Assembly: GCF_002914525.1 (NCBI RefSeq)
Contig: NZ_LODW01000033.1
Span: forward strand, 124,001 to 188,000
DNA from: Rhizobium hidalgonense
GTDB lineage: Bacteria > Pseudomonadota > Alphaproteobacteria > Rhizobiales > Rhizobiaceae
Direction of reading: 5' to 3'
Length of the DNA stretch: 64,000 nucleotides
Part shown: positions 52,533 to 62,579 of the stretch, piece after piece
How the letters are laid out: the number at the start of each line of letters is the position of its first letter
Numbering within the stretch: the stretch's first letter is position 1
Made by a program: the position numbers and the translations under genes
Notes under the pieces: generated by a model
Database searches by the model: none
What the model was told of the DNA's origin: nothing
What the model saw: only the letters and a program-made list of their open reading frames with translations

Positions 52533-53144
52533 ATGTTCGATATTGGCTGGACCGAGCTTTTGGTCATCGCGGTCGTGCTGATCGTGGTCGTCGGTCCCAA
52601 GGATTTGCCGCCGATGCTGCGCGCTTTCGGCAAGATGACGCAGCGCGCCCGCAAGGTGGCGGGTGAATTCCGTGCGCAGTTCGACGAAGCGCTGCGTGAG
52701 GCCGAGCTTGACGATGTCCGCCAGACGCTTAGTGACGCGCAGAAGCTCAACCCGGTCAATAGCCTGCGCGAGGCGATGAACCCGCTTCGCCAGATGGGCA
52801 ACGAGATCAAAGCAGACCTGCAGAAGGCGTCCGCCGCTCCGGAAAACAAGACCGAAGTGCCGCCGGCTGCCGTTTCGGCGCCGACACCGTCGATGAGCCT
52901 GCCGGAGACTCCGCCGTTGGTGCCGGTACCTGCGCCGCCTGAACCCGTCGCAGCAGGGGTTGTCCAGGCCGATGAGGTTGCCGCCAAGCCGAAGGCCGTG
53001 CGCAAGCCGCGCGTCAAGGCTGCCGACGCGGTCGATGCCGCGGCCGCCATCGCCGTGCCTGTCGAAAAGCCCAAGCGCACGACGACAGCCAGGAAGCCCG
53101 CAGCGCTGAAGACACCGGTGCAGACGAAGAAGGACGAGGCATGA
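52533..53144 (+). CDS. tatB: Sec-independent protein translocase TatB
   Basis: A 203-residue membrane protein that, with TatC, forms the receptor for twin-arginine signal peptides. It begins MFDIGWTELLVIAVVLIVVV, followed by GPKDLPPMLRAFGKMTQRAR, the TatB signature, and an amphipathic helix. The C-terminal ~100 residues are Ala/Pro/Lys-rich, longer than in E. coli. AGGAG lies 6 nt before ATG 52533; the open frame extends upstream through tatA in another reading frame, so the ATG is chosen by family start. It overlaps tatC by four bases (ATGA). Confidence 0.95.
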   Translation: MFDIGWTELLVIAVVLIVVVGPKDLPPMLRAFGKMTQRARKVAGEFRAQFDEALREAELDDVRQTLSDAQKLNPVNSLREAMNPLRQMGNEIKADLQKASAAPENKTEVPPAAVSAPTPSMSLPETPPLVPVPAPPEPVAAGVVQADEVAAKPKAVRKPRVKAADAVDAAAAIAVPVEKPKRTTTARKPAALKTPVQTKKDEA

Positions 53145-53968
53145 GCGGTGATATCGAAGACAAGCCGCAGCCGCTGATCGAGCACCTGATGGAGCTGCGC
53201 ACGCGGCTGATCTGGTCGATCGGCGCGTTTTTCGTCGCCTTCATCGCATGCTTCTTTTTTGCCAAGCATCTCTTCAACTATCTGGTCATTCCCTACAAGA
53301 CAGCCGTCGAATGGGCCCATCTCGATGTAGAGAAGGCTCAGCTCATCTACACCGCGCCGCAGGAATTCTTCTTCACCCAGGTCAAAGTGGCGATGTTCGG
53401 CGGCCTTGTGGTGGCCTTCCCGATCATTGCCGCCCAGGTCTACAAATTCGTGGCGCCCGGTCTCTACAAGAACGAGCGCCAGGCCTTCCTGCCGTTCCTG
53501 ATCGCCTCGCCGGTCCTGTTCCTGATGGGCGCCGCGCTCGTCTATTTCTTCTTCACGCCGATGGTCATGTGGTTCTTCCTGTCGATGCAGCAGGCGCCGG
53601 GTCATGACGAGGTGGCGATCTCGCTGATGCCGAAGGTTTCGGAATATCTGAGCCTGATCATGACGCTGGTCTTCTCCTTCGGCCTCGTCTTCCAGCTGCC
53701 CGTCATCACCACGCTGCTTGCCCGTGTCGGTTTGCTGACGTCGCAATGGCTCGCCGAAAAGCGCAAATTCGCCATCGTGCTCGCCTTCATCGTCGCCGCC
53801 GTGTTGACGCCGCCCGATCCGATGTCCCAGATCGGCCTTGCGATACCGACGATCCTTCTCTACGAGATTTCCATCCATGCGGCGCGACTCGTGGAGCGCC
53901 AGCGTGCCCGGCAGGCGGTCGAAAAGGACACCGAATCCGCGGACGTTGCCAAGACGGACAGCGTCTGA
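53141..53968 (+). CDS. tatC: Sec-independent protein translocase TatC
   Basis: A 275-residue inner membrane protein with six predicted transmembrane helices, the core of the Tat signal receptor. Family motifs: PLIEHLMELRTRLIWSI at the N-terminus, YTAPQEFFFTQVKVAMFGG, FVAPGLYKNERQAFLPF and DPMSQIGLAIPTILLYEISI near the C-terminus. The ATG overlaps the tatB stop (ATGA). It completes the tatABC operon; serS follows after 99 bp. Confidence 0.97.
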   Translation: MSGDIEDKPQPLIEHLMELRTRLIWSIGAFFVAFIACFFFAKHLFNYLVIPYKTAVEWAHLDVEKAQLIYTAPQEFFFTQVKVAMFGGLVVAFPIIAAQVYKFVAPGLYKNERQAFLPFLIASPVLFLMGAALVYFFFTPMVMWFFLSMQQAPGHDEVAISLMPKVSEYLSLIMTLVFSFGLVFQLPVITTLLARVGLLTSQWLAEKRKFAIVLAFIVAAVLTPPDPMSQIGLAIPTILLYEISIHAARLVERQRARQAVEKDTESADVAKTDSV

Positions 53969-54067
53969 GCGGCAATCCGGAAATCCTTCCATGAACGCCG
54001 TCTCATCCGGTCGAAGCCCGGTCAGGCTTTGGCCGGGTCATTTCTGTTGCAACGACCTGGAACGACG

Positions 54068-55351
54068 ATGCTCGATATCAAATGGATCCGTGAGAATCCC
54101 GAAGCGCTCGATGCCGCCCTTGCCAAGCGGGGCGCGGAGCCTTTGGCCCAAAGTCTCGTTGCCCTCGATGAAAAGCGCCGTTCCGCCGTGCAGAAGGTGC
54201 AGGACCTGCTGTCTCGCCGCAATCTCGCTTCCAAGGAGATCGGCGCGGCGATGGCCCAGAAGAACGCCGAGCTTGCCGAGAAGCTGAAGGCCGAGGTCGC
54301 CGAACTGAAGACGCTGCTGCCGGCGATCGAGGAAGAGGACCGGCAACTGACGGCCGAACTCCACGACGCGATCTCGCGCATCCCCAACATCCCTTTCGAC
54401 GACGTCCCGGTCGGCAAGGACGAGCATGACAATGTCGTCACCCGCACCGTCGGCGAAAAGCCGCGCTGGAACCATACGCCGAAGGAGCACTTCGAAATCG
54501 GCGAGGCGCTCGGCTATATGGATTTCGAGCGCGCGGCCAAACTCTCCGGTTCGCGCTTCACGGTTCTGACTGGGCCGCTCGCCAGGCTCGAGCGCGCGCT
54601 CGGCCAGTTCATGATCGATCTCCACACCCGCGAGCACGGCTATACCGAAGTTAGCTCGCCGCTGATGGTGCGTGCTGAAGCGCTGTTCGGCACCGGCAAT
54701 CTGCCGAAGTTCGAAGAGGATCTCTTCAAGACGACGGATGGCCGCTATCTCATTCCGACGGCCGAGGTGACGTTGACCAATCTGGTGCGCGAGGAGATCC
54801 TCGACCAGGAAAAACTGCCGCTGCGCTTCACGGCTTTGACGCCGTCCTTCCGTTCGGAAGCCGGCTCGGCCGGCCGCGACACGCGCGGCATGCTGCGTCA
54901 GCATCAGTTCTGGAAATGCGAGCTCGTTTCGATCACCGATGCCGAGAGCGCCATCGCCGAGCATGAACGCATGACGGCCTGCGCCGAAGAAGTGCTGAAG
55001 CGCCTCGGCCTGCATTTCCGCACGATGACGCTTTGCACCGGCGACATGGGCTTCGGCTCGCGCAAGACCTACGATCTCGAAGTCTGGCTGCCGGGGCAGA
55101 ACGCGTTCCGTGAAATTTCCTCCTGCTCGGTCTGCGGCGATTTTCAGGGCCGGCGGATGAATGCGCGCTACCGCGGCAAGGACGACAAGAGCAACAGGTT
55201 CGTGCACACGCTGAACGGCTCCGGCACGGCCGTCGGCCGCTGCCTGATCGCCGTGCTCGAAAATTATCTGAACGATGACGGCTCCGTCACGATTCCGGAC
55301 GTTTTGCTGCCTTATATGGGCGGATTGACCAAGATCGAACGGGCGGCCTGA
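54068..55351 (+). CDS. serS: Seryl-tRNA synthetase
   Basis: A 427-residue class II synthetase. The N-terminal antiparallel coiled-coil arm that binds tRNA-Ser covers about residues 30-100 ([20 protein letters not shown]). Motif 2 is [20 protein letters not shown], motif 3 [17 protein letters not shown], and [14 protein letters not shown] contacts serine. The start at ATG 54068 ([10 protein letters not shown]) matches the family; the longer frame adds 13 residues. surE follows 4 bp later. Confidence 0.97.
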   Translation: MLDIKWIRENPEALDAALAKRGAEPLAQSLVALDEKRRSAVQKVQDLLSRRNLASKEIGAAMAQKNAELAEKLKAEVAELKTLLPAIEEEDRQLTAELHDAISRIPNIPFDDVPVGKDEHDNVVTRTVGEKPRWNHTPKEHFEIGEALGYMDFERAAKLSGSRFTVLTGPLARLERALGQFMIDLHTREHGYTEVSSPLMVRAEALFGTGNLPKFEEDLFKTTDGRYLIPTAEVTLTNLVREEILDQEKLPLRFTALTPSFRSEAGSAGRDTRGMLRQHQFWKCELVSITDAESAIAEHERMTACAEEVLKRLGLHFRTMTLCTGDMGFGSRKTYDLEVWLPGQNAFREISSCSVCGDFQGRRMNARYRGKDDKSNRFVHTLNGSGTAVGRCLIAVLENYLNDDGSVTIPDVLLPYMGGLTKIERAA

Positions 55352-55355
55352 GGCG

Positions 55356-56129
55356 ATGCGCATCCTGCTGACGAATGACGACGGCATTCACGCAGAGGGC
55401 TTGGCCGCGCTGGAGCGGATTGCGCGGACCCTGTCCGACGACGTCTGGATCGTGGCGCCGGAGACCGACCAGAGCGGCCTGGCCCATTCGCTGAGCCTGT
55501 CTGAACCTTTGCGGCTGCGCAAGATTTCCGACAAGCATTTCGCCTTGCGCGGCACGCCGACCGATTGCGTCATCATGGGCATCAAGCAGGTGATGGACAT
55601 CAAGCCCGATCTCGTCCTGTCGGGCGTCAATTCAGGCTCGAACGTCGCGGATGACGTCACCTATTCCGGCACCATCGCCGGCGCCATCGAAGGCACCATG
55701 CAGGGCGTGCGTTCCTTCGCGCTCAGCCAAGCCTATCTCTATGAGGACGGCGCGCGCATCGTGCCATGGGAGGTCTGCGAGACGCATGCGCCGGCTCTTC
55801 TGGAAAAGCTGATGGTTCTGGACCTGCCGGAGGGCACGTTCCTCAATCTCAATTTCCCGAACTGCCGTCCGGGCGAGGTCGACGGCGCCGAGGTGACCAT
55901 GCAGGGCAAACTCGCCTTCAATCTGCAGGTCGATGCCCGCTCCGATGGCCGGGGGTTTCCCTATTATTGGCTGAAGTTCGGCGAACGCGCCGGCGCCTTC
56001 ATCGAAGGCACCGATATTCACGCCCTGAAGCATAACAAAATTTCGGTAACGCCTTTGAAACTGGATCTGACCGATTATTCCGTGACGGACCGCGTGGCGC
56101 GGGCCCTGGGATACGGAGCACAGGTTTGA
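55356..56129 (+). CDS. surE: 5'/3'-nucleotidase SurE
   Basis: A 257-residue phosphatase acting on nucleoside monophosphates, important for survival in stationary phase. The metal site is [45 protein letters not shown] and [20 protein letters not shown] complete the active site. Its TGA overlaps the TTG start of pcm. The serS-surE-pcm-LytM order is a common cluster in proteobacteria, where surE and pcm both relate to survival. Confidence 0.96.
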   Translation: MRILLTNDDGIHAEGLAALERIARTLSDDVWIVAPETDQSGLAHSLSLSEPLRLRKISDKHFALRGTPTDCVIMGIKQVMDIKPDLVLSGVNSGSNVADDVTYSGTIAGAIEGTMQGVRSFALSQAYLYEDGARIVPWEVCETHAPALLEKLMVLDLPEGTFLNLNFPNCRPGEVDGAEVTMQGKLAFNLQVDARSDGRGFPYYWLKFGERAGAFIEGTDIHALKHNKISVTPLKLDLTDYSVTDRVARALGYGAQV

Positions 56130-56779
56130 CGGCAAGACTGGCCGAGAAAGAGGGCTTTGCGGCGCTTGTCCTCAGATTGCGCGCTGAAGGCATCTCCGAC
56201 CTCGATTTGCTGACGGCGGTCGAACAGACGCAGCGCTCGCTCTTCGTGCCGCCGCAATTTTCCGATGACGCCTATTCGAGCCGGACGATCCCGATCGAAT
56301 GCGGCTCCTTCCTGGAAGGCATCGATTTTGTCGTCCGCATTCTGCATCACCTGAAGCTCAAGCCGGGACAACGCGTTCTGGAAATCGGCACCGGCAGTGG
56401 CTTTACCGCCGCCGTCATGGGCCGCATGGCTGAGCGTGTCCTATCCATCGACCGCTACAAGACGCTGACATCGGCTGCACAGCGGCGCATGGAATCGCTG
56501 GGTCTGCGCAACGTTATCATCCGCCACGCCGATGGCAGTGCCGGCATGCAGGGAGAGGGCACCTTCGACCGCATCCTGGTGACGGCGGCCTTCAACGCGA
56601 TGCCGCGCTTTTATACCGATCAGCTTGTTTCCGGCGGTTCGATGATCGCCCCGCTGATGATCTCCGAGAATGAATGCCGCATGGTTCGGCTGACGAAAAC
56701 CGGCAGCCGGTTCGAGCGCGAGGAACTGTTCGAAGCCCCTTATTTGCCGATCGTTCCGCGGCTTGCCTCGCTGCTGTAG
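56126..56779 (+). CDS. pcm: Protein-L-isoaspartate O-methyltransferase
   Basis: A 217-residue SAM-dependent repair enzyme for damaged asparagine/aspartate residues. The motif [20 protein letters not shown] binds the isoaspartyl peptide region, [16 protein letters not shown] binds SAM, and [20 protein letters not shown] follows. It starts with TTG overlapping the surE stop (TTGA). It is more typical than the PIMT-like protein at 33.5 kb, so it is the better candidate for isoaspartate repair. Confidence 0.93.
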   Translation: MTARLAEKEGFAALVLRLRAEGISDLDLLTAVEQTQRSLFVPPQFSDDAYSSRTIPIECGSFLEGIDFVVRILHHLKLKPGQRVLEIGTGSGFTAAVMGRMAERVLSIDRYKTLTSAAQRRMESLGLRNVIIRHADGSAGMQGEGTFDRILVTAAFNAMPRFYTDQLVSGGSMIAPLMISENECRMVRLTKTGSRFEREELFEAPYLPIVPRLASLL

Positions 56780-56918
56780 CGACTGCGATTTTTCGCCCGT
56801 AAGCTATGGTTATCAACTTCTCAAAAATATCGCACTGATTCCAGCATCTTAACTGCGTGGTAATACTAACGCGTTTTAATAGACTCACAAATGGTTGCGT
56901 TCTCAGTGGGTCGAGTCA

Positions 56919-58511
56919 ATGCGTTTCAGTCTTTCGCCGAAGTTCGGGAAGTCGGCCGGTAATCTTCTGGTTGTGGGTCTGCTGGCGAGTGCCGCAACAG
57001 GCTGCAGTTCCGATGTGACACGGTTTGGCGGCTTGTTTTCCTCCTCAGGGCAGGATCAGATCACCACCAGCTCCATTCCGCGCAGGGGCGGCGCCCAGGG
57101 TGATCCGGTGCCGCGCGCCGATCTCGGCGGCTCCGCCGTTGCAAGCCAGTCGGGATATGGTGGCGGCAATGGTGCACTGAACCAGCCTTATCCATCGAAC
57201 CAGACTTATGATCCGGTCCGCACGTCGAGCGCCCGTATGGCCTCCGCGCCGGTCGCGGTGCAGCGTTCCGATCTTGCAGCTCCGACGGCCGTTGCGCCGC
57301 CCCGGCAGCGGGAAAGGGAAGTCGCGCTCGCCCAGCCTTTCCCTTCGGCGCCTCAGGCTGAAAAGCCTCGTTTGGTGGCCCCGGCCGCGCCGAAGCTGAC
57401 GCCCGATCCTCTGGCTACGGGCACGACGCCGAAGGTCTCCGGCTGGTCCGCGACCAACGCGCCTTCCGTGACGCTGCGTCCGGGTGAAAGCATCGCCACG
57501 CTGTCCAGGCGCTTCGGCGTCCCGGAAAAGGAAATCCTGCGCGTCAACAGCCTGAAGACCGCATCTGCGGCCAAGCCCGGCCAGGCGATCCTGATCCCGA
57601 CGTTCAACGGCGGCAATGCCGCCAAGTCGGCATCGCAGGCGGCCGACCTCTCCAAGCCCGGCAAGATGCCGGAACCGGTGAAGGCGCCTGAGCAGAACGT
57701 CGCTGTCGTTCCCGGCGCCAATTCCGCCCGCGACAAGACCATGGCGAGCGCCGATTCTACCGGCAAGCTTCCGGCCGGCGCCGGCAAGGACCCGAAGGCG
57801 CCTGCTGGCACCTATGTCGTCAAGCAAGGCGATTCGCTGGCAAAGATCGCCAAGGCGACCGGCACCAACATCGACGATCTCAAGGCCGCCAACAATCTGT
57901 CGGCCAGCTCGGTCAAGATCGGTCAGGCGCTGAAGATCCCGAACGGCACAGCCGACAACATCAAGACGGCCTCGATCCCGGCCGCGAAGGTCGATCCGAA
58001 GCCGGCTCAGGCAGCGCCCGCCCAGCAAACGGCCTCCGTCGAGCCCGCACCCTACAAGGCGCCGGCCGCCACCCAGACGGTCGACGATGTCGAGAAGAAG
58101 TCCGACGTCAGCTCCGCCGCACCGGAATCGACCGGCATCGGCAAGTATCGCTGGCCGGTCCGCGGTCAGGTCATTGCTTCATATGGCGCCAACGTCAACG
58201 GCAACCGCAATGACGGCATCGACATCTCGGTGCCGCAGGGAACCCCGATCAAGGCCGCCGAAAACGGCGTCGTCATCTATGCCGGCAACGGCCTGAAGGA
58301 ACTCGGCAACACGGTTCTCGTCCGTCACGACGACGGCACCGTCACCGTCTACGGCAATGCCGATACGCTGAGCGTCGCCCGCGGTCAGAAGATCCAGCGT
58401 GGCCAGACGGTCGCCGTCTCCGGCATGAGCGGCGACGTTAAGCAGCCGCAGGTCCATTTCGAGGTGCGCAAGGATGCATCCCCGGTCAACCCGATGACTT
58501 TCCTAGAATAG
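56919..58511 (+). CDS. LysM/LytM-domain lipoprotein, NlpD/DipM type
   Basis: A 530-residue envelope protein. A lipoprotein-like signal (NLLVVGLLASAATGC) is followed by a Pro/Ala-rich linker, a first LysM at residues ~181-230 (LRPGESIATLSRRFGVPEKE), a second LysM at ~296-345 (YVVKQGDSLAKIAKATGTNI) and a C-terminal LytM/M23 domain at ~407-530. The zinc-binding residues are degenerate: the usual HxGxD is NDGID and the HLHFE is QVHFE. That suggests an amidase activator like NlpD/EnvC/DipM rather than a peptidase. It controls wall splitting at division by inference. ATG 56919 is used; TTG 56895 is a longer alternative. Confidence 0.9.
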   Translation: MRFSLSPKFGKSAGNLLVVGLLASAATGCSSDVTRFGGLFSSSGQDQITTSSIPRRGGAQGDPVPRADLGGSAVASQSGYGGGNGALNQPYPSNQTYDPVRTSSARMASAPVAVQRSDLAAPTAVAPPRQREREVALAQPFPSAPQAEKPRLVAPAAPKLTPDPLATGTTPKVSGWSATNAPSVTLRPGESIATLSRRFGVPEKEILRVNSLKTASAAKPGQAILIPTFNGGNAAKSASQAADLSKPGKMPEPVKAPEQNVAVVPGANSARDKTMASADSTGKLPAGAGKDPKAPAGTYVVKQGDSLAKIAKATGTNIDDLKAANNLSASSVKIGQALKIPNGTADNIKTASIPAAKVDPKPAQAAPAQQTASVEPAPYKAPAATQTVDDVEKKSDVSSAAPESTGIGKYRWPVRGQVIASYGANVNGNRNDGIDISVPQGTPIKAAENGVVIYAGNGLKELGNTVLVRHDDGTVTVYGNADTLSVARGQKIQRGQTVAVSGMSGDVKQPQVHFEVRKDASPVNPMTFLE

Positions 58512-58532
58512 GTATAGCGTCCCAGGAAGCGC

Positions 58533-58566
58533 AAAAGCCCGGCCACCCGCCGGGCTTTTGTATTTT
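58533..58566 (+). terminator. Intrinsic terminator after the LytM gene
   Basis: AAAAGCCCGG (58533-58542) pairs with CCGGGCTTTT (58550-58559), followed by GTATTTTTA. It separates this gene from the convergent DUF815 gene. Confidence 0.85.
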
Positions 58567-59438
58567 TAGCCTCTGTCAATATGGACGCGCATGCGTCCGG
58601 CCAGATCCTGAATATACTGCCAGGCGACGCGGCCGGACCGCGCGCCACGCGTCGTTGCCCATTCCAGCGCCTCTGCATGCATCTTGTCGCGCTCGAGGGC
58701 GAGTTTGAAGTAATCGGCATAGCCGTCGATCATGCCGAGATAATCTTCCTGGCTGCATTTGTGGAAGCCGAGCCAGAGACCGAAGCGATCGGAAAGCGAA
58801 ACCTTCTCCTCGACGGCTTCCGACGGATTGATCGCCGTCGACTGCTCGTTTTCCATCATGTGGCGCGGCAGCAGATGGCGCCGATTTGACGTCGCATAGA
58901 AGAGCACATTGTCCGGTCGCCCTTCGACGCCGCCGTCGAGTGCCGCCTTCAGCGACTTGTAGGCGGTGTCGTCGTGATCGAAGGAGAGATCGTCGCAGAA
59001 GACGATGACGCGGTAGGGTGTGTCCTTCAAGAGATCGAGCAGGGTGGGGAGGCTGGCGATATCCTCGCGATGGACTTCGACCAGCTTCAGCGCGACGCCG
59101 CTTTCGCGCCTGACATCCTCATGCACGGCCTTAACAAGCGAGGATTTGCCCATGCCGCGTGCGCCCCAGAGCAGCACGTTGTTGGCGGCATACCCGTCGG
59201 CGAACCGCACGGTATTCTCATGCAGGATATCGCGCACATGATCGACGCCGCGGATGAGCTTCAGCGTCACCCGGTTCGGCTTGTTCACAGGCTGCAGGTG
59301 CTGGCGAGACGGCGCCCAGACGAAACAGTTGGCCGCATCCCAATCGTTGACGGCAGGCGGCGGCCCGGCGAGGCGCTGGACGGCATCGGCGAGCCGTTTC
59401 AGTTCGGCAAGCAGGGCGGTGTTGATTTCCTCGGTCAT
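58566..59438 (-). CDS. DUF815 AAA+-type ATPase
   Basis: A 290-residue cytoplasmic P-loop protein. The Walker A motif is WGARGMGKSSLVKAV, Walker B RVIVFCDDLSFDHDD, and LFYATSNRRHLLPRHMMENE matches the sensor region of DUF815 proteins. Function of the family is unknown, although it is widespread. I placed the start at ATG 59438 (MTEEINTALLAELKRL) because AGGAG lies 6 nt upstream. It is divergent from yajC. Confidence 0.88.
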   Translation of the reverse strand: MTEEINTALLAELKRLADAVQRLAGPPPAVNDWDAANCFVWAPSRQHLQPVNKPNRVTLKLIRGVDHVRDILHENTVRFADGYAANNVLLWGARGMGKSSLVKAVHEDVRRESGVALKLVEVHREDIASLPTLLDLLKDTPYRVIVFCDDLSFDHDDTAYKSLKAALDGGVEGRPDNVLFYATSNRRHLLPRHMMENEQSTAINPSEAVEEKVSLSDRFGLWLGFHKCSQEDYLGMIDGYADYFKLALERDKMHAEALEWATTRGARSGRVAWQYIQDLAGRMRVHIDRG

Positions 59439-59641
59439 CGCAAGCTCCTGATTTCTTGCTGCGGCAATCCGCTTTATCTTTCGATGCGGGGTAGCATGGC
59501 GTTTTGCCGGCGGAAAGGTTATGAGGCAGCGGAATCGGTACTGTTTCGGGCTGTTTCTGTTGCATTCATCGAAGCGGTAATTATAGTCCGGCAACCTGAA
59601 AAATAAGGCGGAGTTCCGCCGCCAAGCCTGAGGAGTTTAGC

Positions 59642-59989
59642 ATGTTCATCACCCCGGCATTCGCCCAGAGCGCGACCGACACCGCAACCGGTTTCGGCGG
59701 TTCCGGTTTCGAAATGATCATCCTGTTCGTGCCGCTGATGGTCGTCTGGTACTTCCTGCTGATCCGCCCGCAGCGCGCACAGGCCAAGAAGCGTGAGGAA
59801 ACCCTGAAGGCGATCCGTCGGGGCGACCAGGTCGTCACCGGCGGCGGCCTCGTCGGCAAGGTCACCAAGGTCATCGACGACAAGGAAGTCGAAGTCGAGA
59901 TCGCCGATGGCGTTCGTGTGCGCATCGTCCGCAGCGGTATTTCGGATGTGCGCGTCAAGGGTGAACCCGTCAAGGCCGACGCAGCGTAA
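59642..59989 (+). CDS. yajC: Preprotein translocase subunit YajC
   Basis: A 115-residue small inner membrane protein that forms a complex with SecDF in protein export. One membrane helix (FEMIILFVPLMVVWYFLLIR) is followed by the YajC signature RPQRAQAKKREETLKAI and RRGDQVVTGGGLVGKV. GAGGAG lies before the ATG. It precedes secDF by 45 bp, the standard arrangement. Confidence 0.96.
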   Translation: MFITPAFAQSATDTATGFGGSGFEMIILFVPLMVVWYFLLIRPQRAQAKKREETLKAIRRGDQVVTGGGLVGKVTKVIDDKEVEVEIADGVRVRIVRSGISDVRVKGEPVKADAA

Positions 59990-60034
59990 CAAGCGATAAC
60001 GGCAGCACCGCCGGATCGGAAGATCGTCGAGAGA

Positions 60035-62575
60035 ATGTTGCATTTTTCCCGCTGGAAAACACTTCTGATCTGGTTGGCCGCGTTTGCGGCCATCATCATC
60101 GCTGCGCCCAATTTGCTGAGCGAGGCGCAGCGTTCTTCTCTGCCGGGCTGGCTGCGGCACGACCGCGTGACGCTCGGTCTCGATCTGCAGGGCGGTTCGC
60201 ATATCGTTCTGAAGGTCGAGCGTTCCGATATCGTCAAGGACCGCTTGGAAGAAGTGGTCGCCAATGTGCGCAACGTGCTGCGCGGCGCCGGCATCCGCTA
60301 TACCGGGCTGACTGGCAACGACCAGACCGTCACCGTCCGGATCACCGATCCGGCTGAGACGCAGAAGGCGGTCGATCTACTGAAGCCTTTGACGACGGCC
60401 GGCGGACGTTCCCGGCCTGACGTCGCGCTGCAGCAGGGCGAAGAGGGACAACTGTCGCTGAAGATTTCCGACGCCGGCATCACCTCCGACGTCGCCTCCG
60501 CCCGAACGCGGTCACTCGATATCGTCAGCCGCCGAATCGCTGGCTTCGGCTATGAAAATTTCCTCGTTCGCCCCGATGATGCCGATCGGATCGTCGTGCA
60601 GGTGCTGGGATCGGTTGATGCGGAGCGGCTGAAGAACCTCTTGAACCAGACGGCCAAGCTTTCCTTTCATCTGATCGACGCAAGCATGTCGGGGCAGGAG
60701 GCGCTGAACGGCCGCTGGCCGGCGACATCGCAGGTGCTCTATTCGCTTGACGATCCGCCGGTCCCCTATCTTGTCGACCGCACGGCTTTCGCCAACGCTA
60801 GCAACATGGTCGAGATCGAGCCGGTCGTCGATCCGCAGACGGAGGATACATCGATTGCCTACCGCCTCGATGCCGAAGGCACGCGGCGGCTGGCTGAGGT
60901 GACGGGGCAGAATATCGGCAAGCACCTTGCCATCGTCTTCGACGACCAGGTGATGTCAGCGCCAAGCATCGATGCGGCGATCACCGGCGGCGAGGGCGCG
61001 ATTTCAGCGAATTTCTCCGAGGATGGCGTCCGCGACCTTGCGGTGATGCTGCGCGCCGGCGCCTTGCCGGCGACCCTGACGAGCGTCGAGGAGCGCAGCG
61101 TCAGCCCGAGATTCGGCGCCGACTCCATCTTCTCCGGCCTCGTTGCCGGCCTCGTCGCCGTCGTGCTGGTCGCAGCACTGATGATCGCGCTCTACCGCAT
61201 TCTCGGCGTCATCGCCGTCGTCTCGCTCGTCTTCAACCTGATCCTCATTATCGCAGTGCTCAGCCTTGCCGGCGCGACCCTCACCTTGCCCGGCATTGCC
61301 GGCATCGTGCTCATCGTCGGCATGGCGGTCGATTCCAACGTTCTGATCTACGAGCGTATCCGTGAAGAGGAGAGAACCGCCCACTCCTTTGCAGACGCCG
61401 TCAGCCGCGGTTTTCAGCGCGCCTTTGCAACCATCATCGATGCCAATGTCACGATTTTCATCGCCGCCATCATCCTCTTTTTCCTCGGCAGCGAATCCAT
61501 CCGCGGTTTCGCGGTGACGCTGGCGGTCGGCATTCTGGCGACCGTCTTCACGGCTTTCACGCTGACGCGTTCGATCGTTGCCGTCTGGCTGAAAGGGCGC
61601 CATCCCCGGCATCTGCCGAAGAGCGTTCTGACCCATCTTTTCGAACACGCCAATATCCGTTTCATGGGGATCCGGCGTTACGTCTTTACCGCCTCGGCGA
61701 TCATCTCGTTGATCGCCATGGCCGCCTTTGCCACCGCCGGCCTGCGTCTCGGCATTGATTTCACCGGCGGCTCGCTCATCGAGGTGACGGCGAAGCAAGG
61801 CAATGCCGACCTCGCCGATCTTCAATCACGCCTCAACGATCTCAATCTCGGTGAGATCAGCGTCCAGCGTACCGGCGGCCCGTCGAATGCGCGGATCCGC
61901 ATCGCCTCCCAGGGCGGCGGCGAGAATGCCGAGCAGTCGGCGGCGACGCTGGTGCGCGGCGAACTCCAGGAGGATTATGATTTTCGCCGCGTCGAGGTCG
62001 TCGGCCCCGCGATCTCCGGCGAATTGACGATGATGGCGACACTCGGCGTGCTGGCAGCGTTGGCGGCGATCCTGATCTACATCTGGATCCGCTTCGAATG
62101 GCAGTTTGCGGTCGGCGCCATCATTGCCACGCTGCACGACGTCATCATCATGCTCGGTCTCTTCGTGCTGACCGGCATGGAATTCAACCTGACGAGCGTC
62201 GCCGCCTTGCTGACCGTTGTCGGTTATTCCCTGAATGACACGGTCGTGGTCTATGACCGAATGCGCGAGAATCTGAAGCGATACAAGAAGATGCCGCTGC
62301 CGATCCTGATCGATGCGTCGATCAACCAGACGCTGTCGCGCACCATACTGACCGCGGCGACGACGCTGCTCGCCTTGCTCGCGCTCTATCTTTTCGGAGG
62401 GGAGGTTATCCGCTCCTTCACCTTTACGATGCTCTTCGGCGTCGCTCTCGGCACCTTCTCTTCGATCTATATCGCCGCTCCTGTCCTGATCGTCTTCCGG
62501 CTGCGGCCGGCGAGCCCCGACGAGGAAGAGAGCAACAAGACGGATGCTGGTATAAAATCCGGCACGGTGGTTTGA
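60035..62575 (+). CDS. secDF: Fused protein translocase SecDF
   Basis: An 846-residue inner membrane protein combining SecD and SecF, which use the proton gradient to complete protein export through SecYEG. The SecD half (residues 1-~510) has LGLDLQGGSHIVLKVE, a large periplasmic domain and the helix region IVLIVGMAVDSNVLIYERIR. The SecF half (~530-846) has LGIDFTGGSLIEVTAKQG and VVGYSLNDTVVVYDRMRENL. The two conserved Asp-containing helices that carry protons are present in both halves. A single fused polypeptide is common in rhizobia. Two small genes follow in the same operon. Confidence 0.96.
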   Translation: MLHFSRWKTLLIWLAAFAAIIIAAPNLLSEAQRSSLPGWLRHDRVTLGLDLQGGSHIVLKVERSDIVKDRLEEVVANVRNVLRGAGIRYTGLTGNDQTVTVRITDPAETQKAVDLLKPLTTAGGRSRPDVALQQGEEGQLSLKISDAGITSDVASARTRSLDIVSRRIAGFGYENFLVRPDDADRIVVQVLGSVDAERLKNLLNQTAKLSFHLIDASMSGQEALNGRWPATSQVLYSLDDPPVPYLVDRTAFANASNMVEIEPVVDPQTEDTSIAYRLDAEGTRRLAEVTGQNIGKHLAIVFDDQVMSAPSIDAAITGGEGAISANFSEDGVRDLAVMLRAGALPATLTSVEERSVSPRFGADSIFSGLVAGLVAVVLVAALMIALYRILGVIAVVSLVFNLILIIAVLSLAGATLTLPGIAGIVLIVGMAVDSNVLIYERIREEERTAHSFADAVSRGFQRAFATIIDANVTIFIAAIILFFLGSESIRGFAVTLAVGILATVFTAFTLTRSIVAVWLKGRHPRHLPKSVLTHLFEHANIRFMGIRRYVFTASAIISLIAMAAFATAGLRLGIDFTGGSLIEVTAKQGNADLADLQSRLNDLNLGEISVQRTGGPSNARIRIASQGGGENAEQSAATLVRGELQEDYDFRRVEVVGPAISGELTMMATLGVLAALAAILIYIWIRFEWQFAVGAIIATLHDVIIMLGLFVLTGMEFNLTSVAALLTVVGYSLNDTVVVYDRMRENLKRYKKMPLPILIDASINQTLSRTILTAATTLLALLALYLFGGEVIRSFTFTMLFGVALGTFSSIYIAAPVLIVFRLRPASPDEEESNKTDAGIKSGTVV

Positions 62576-62579
62576 AAAC

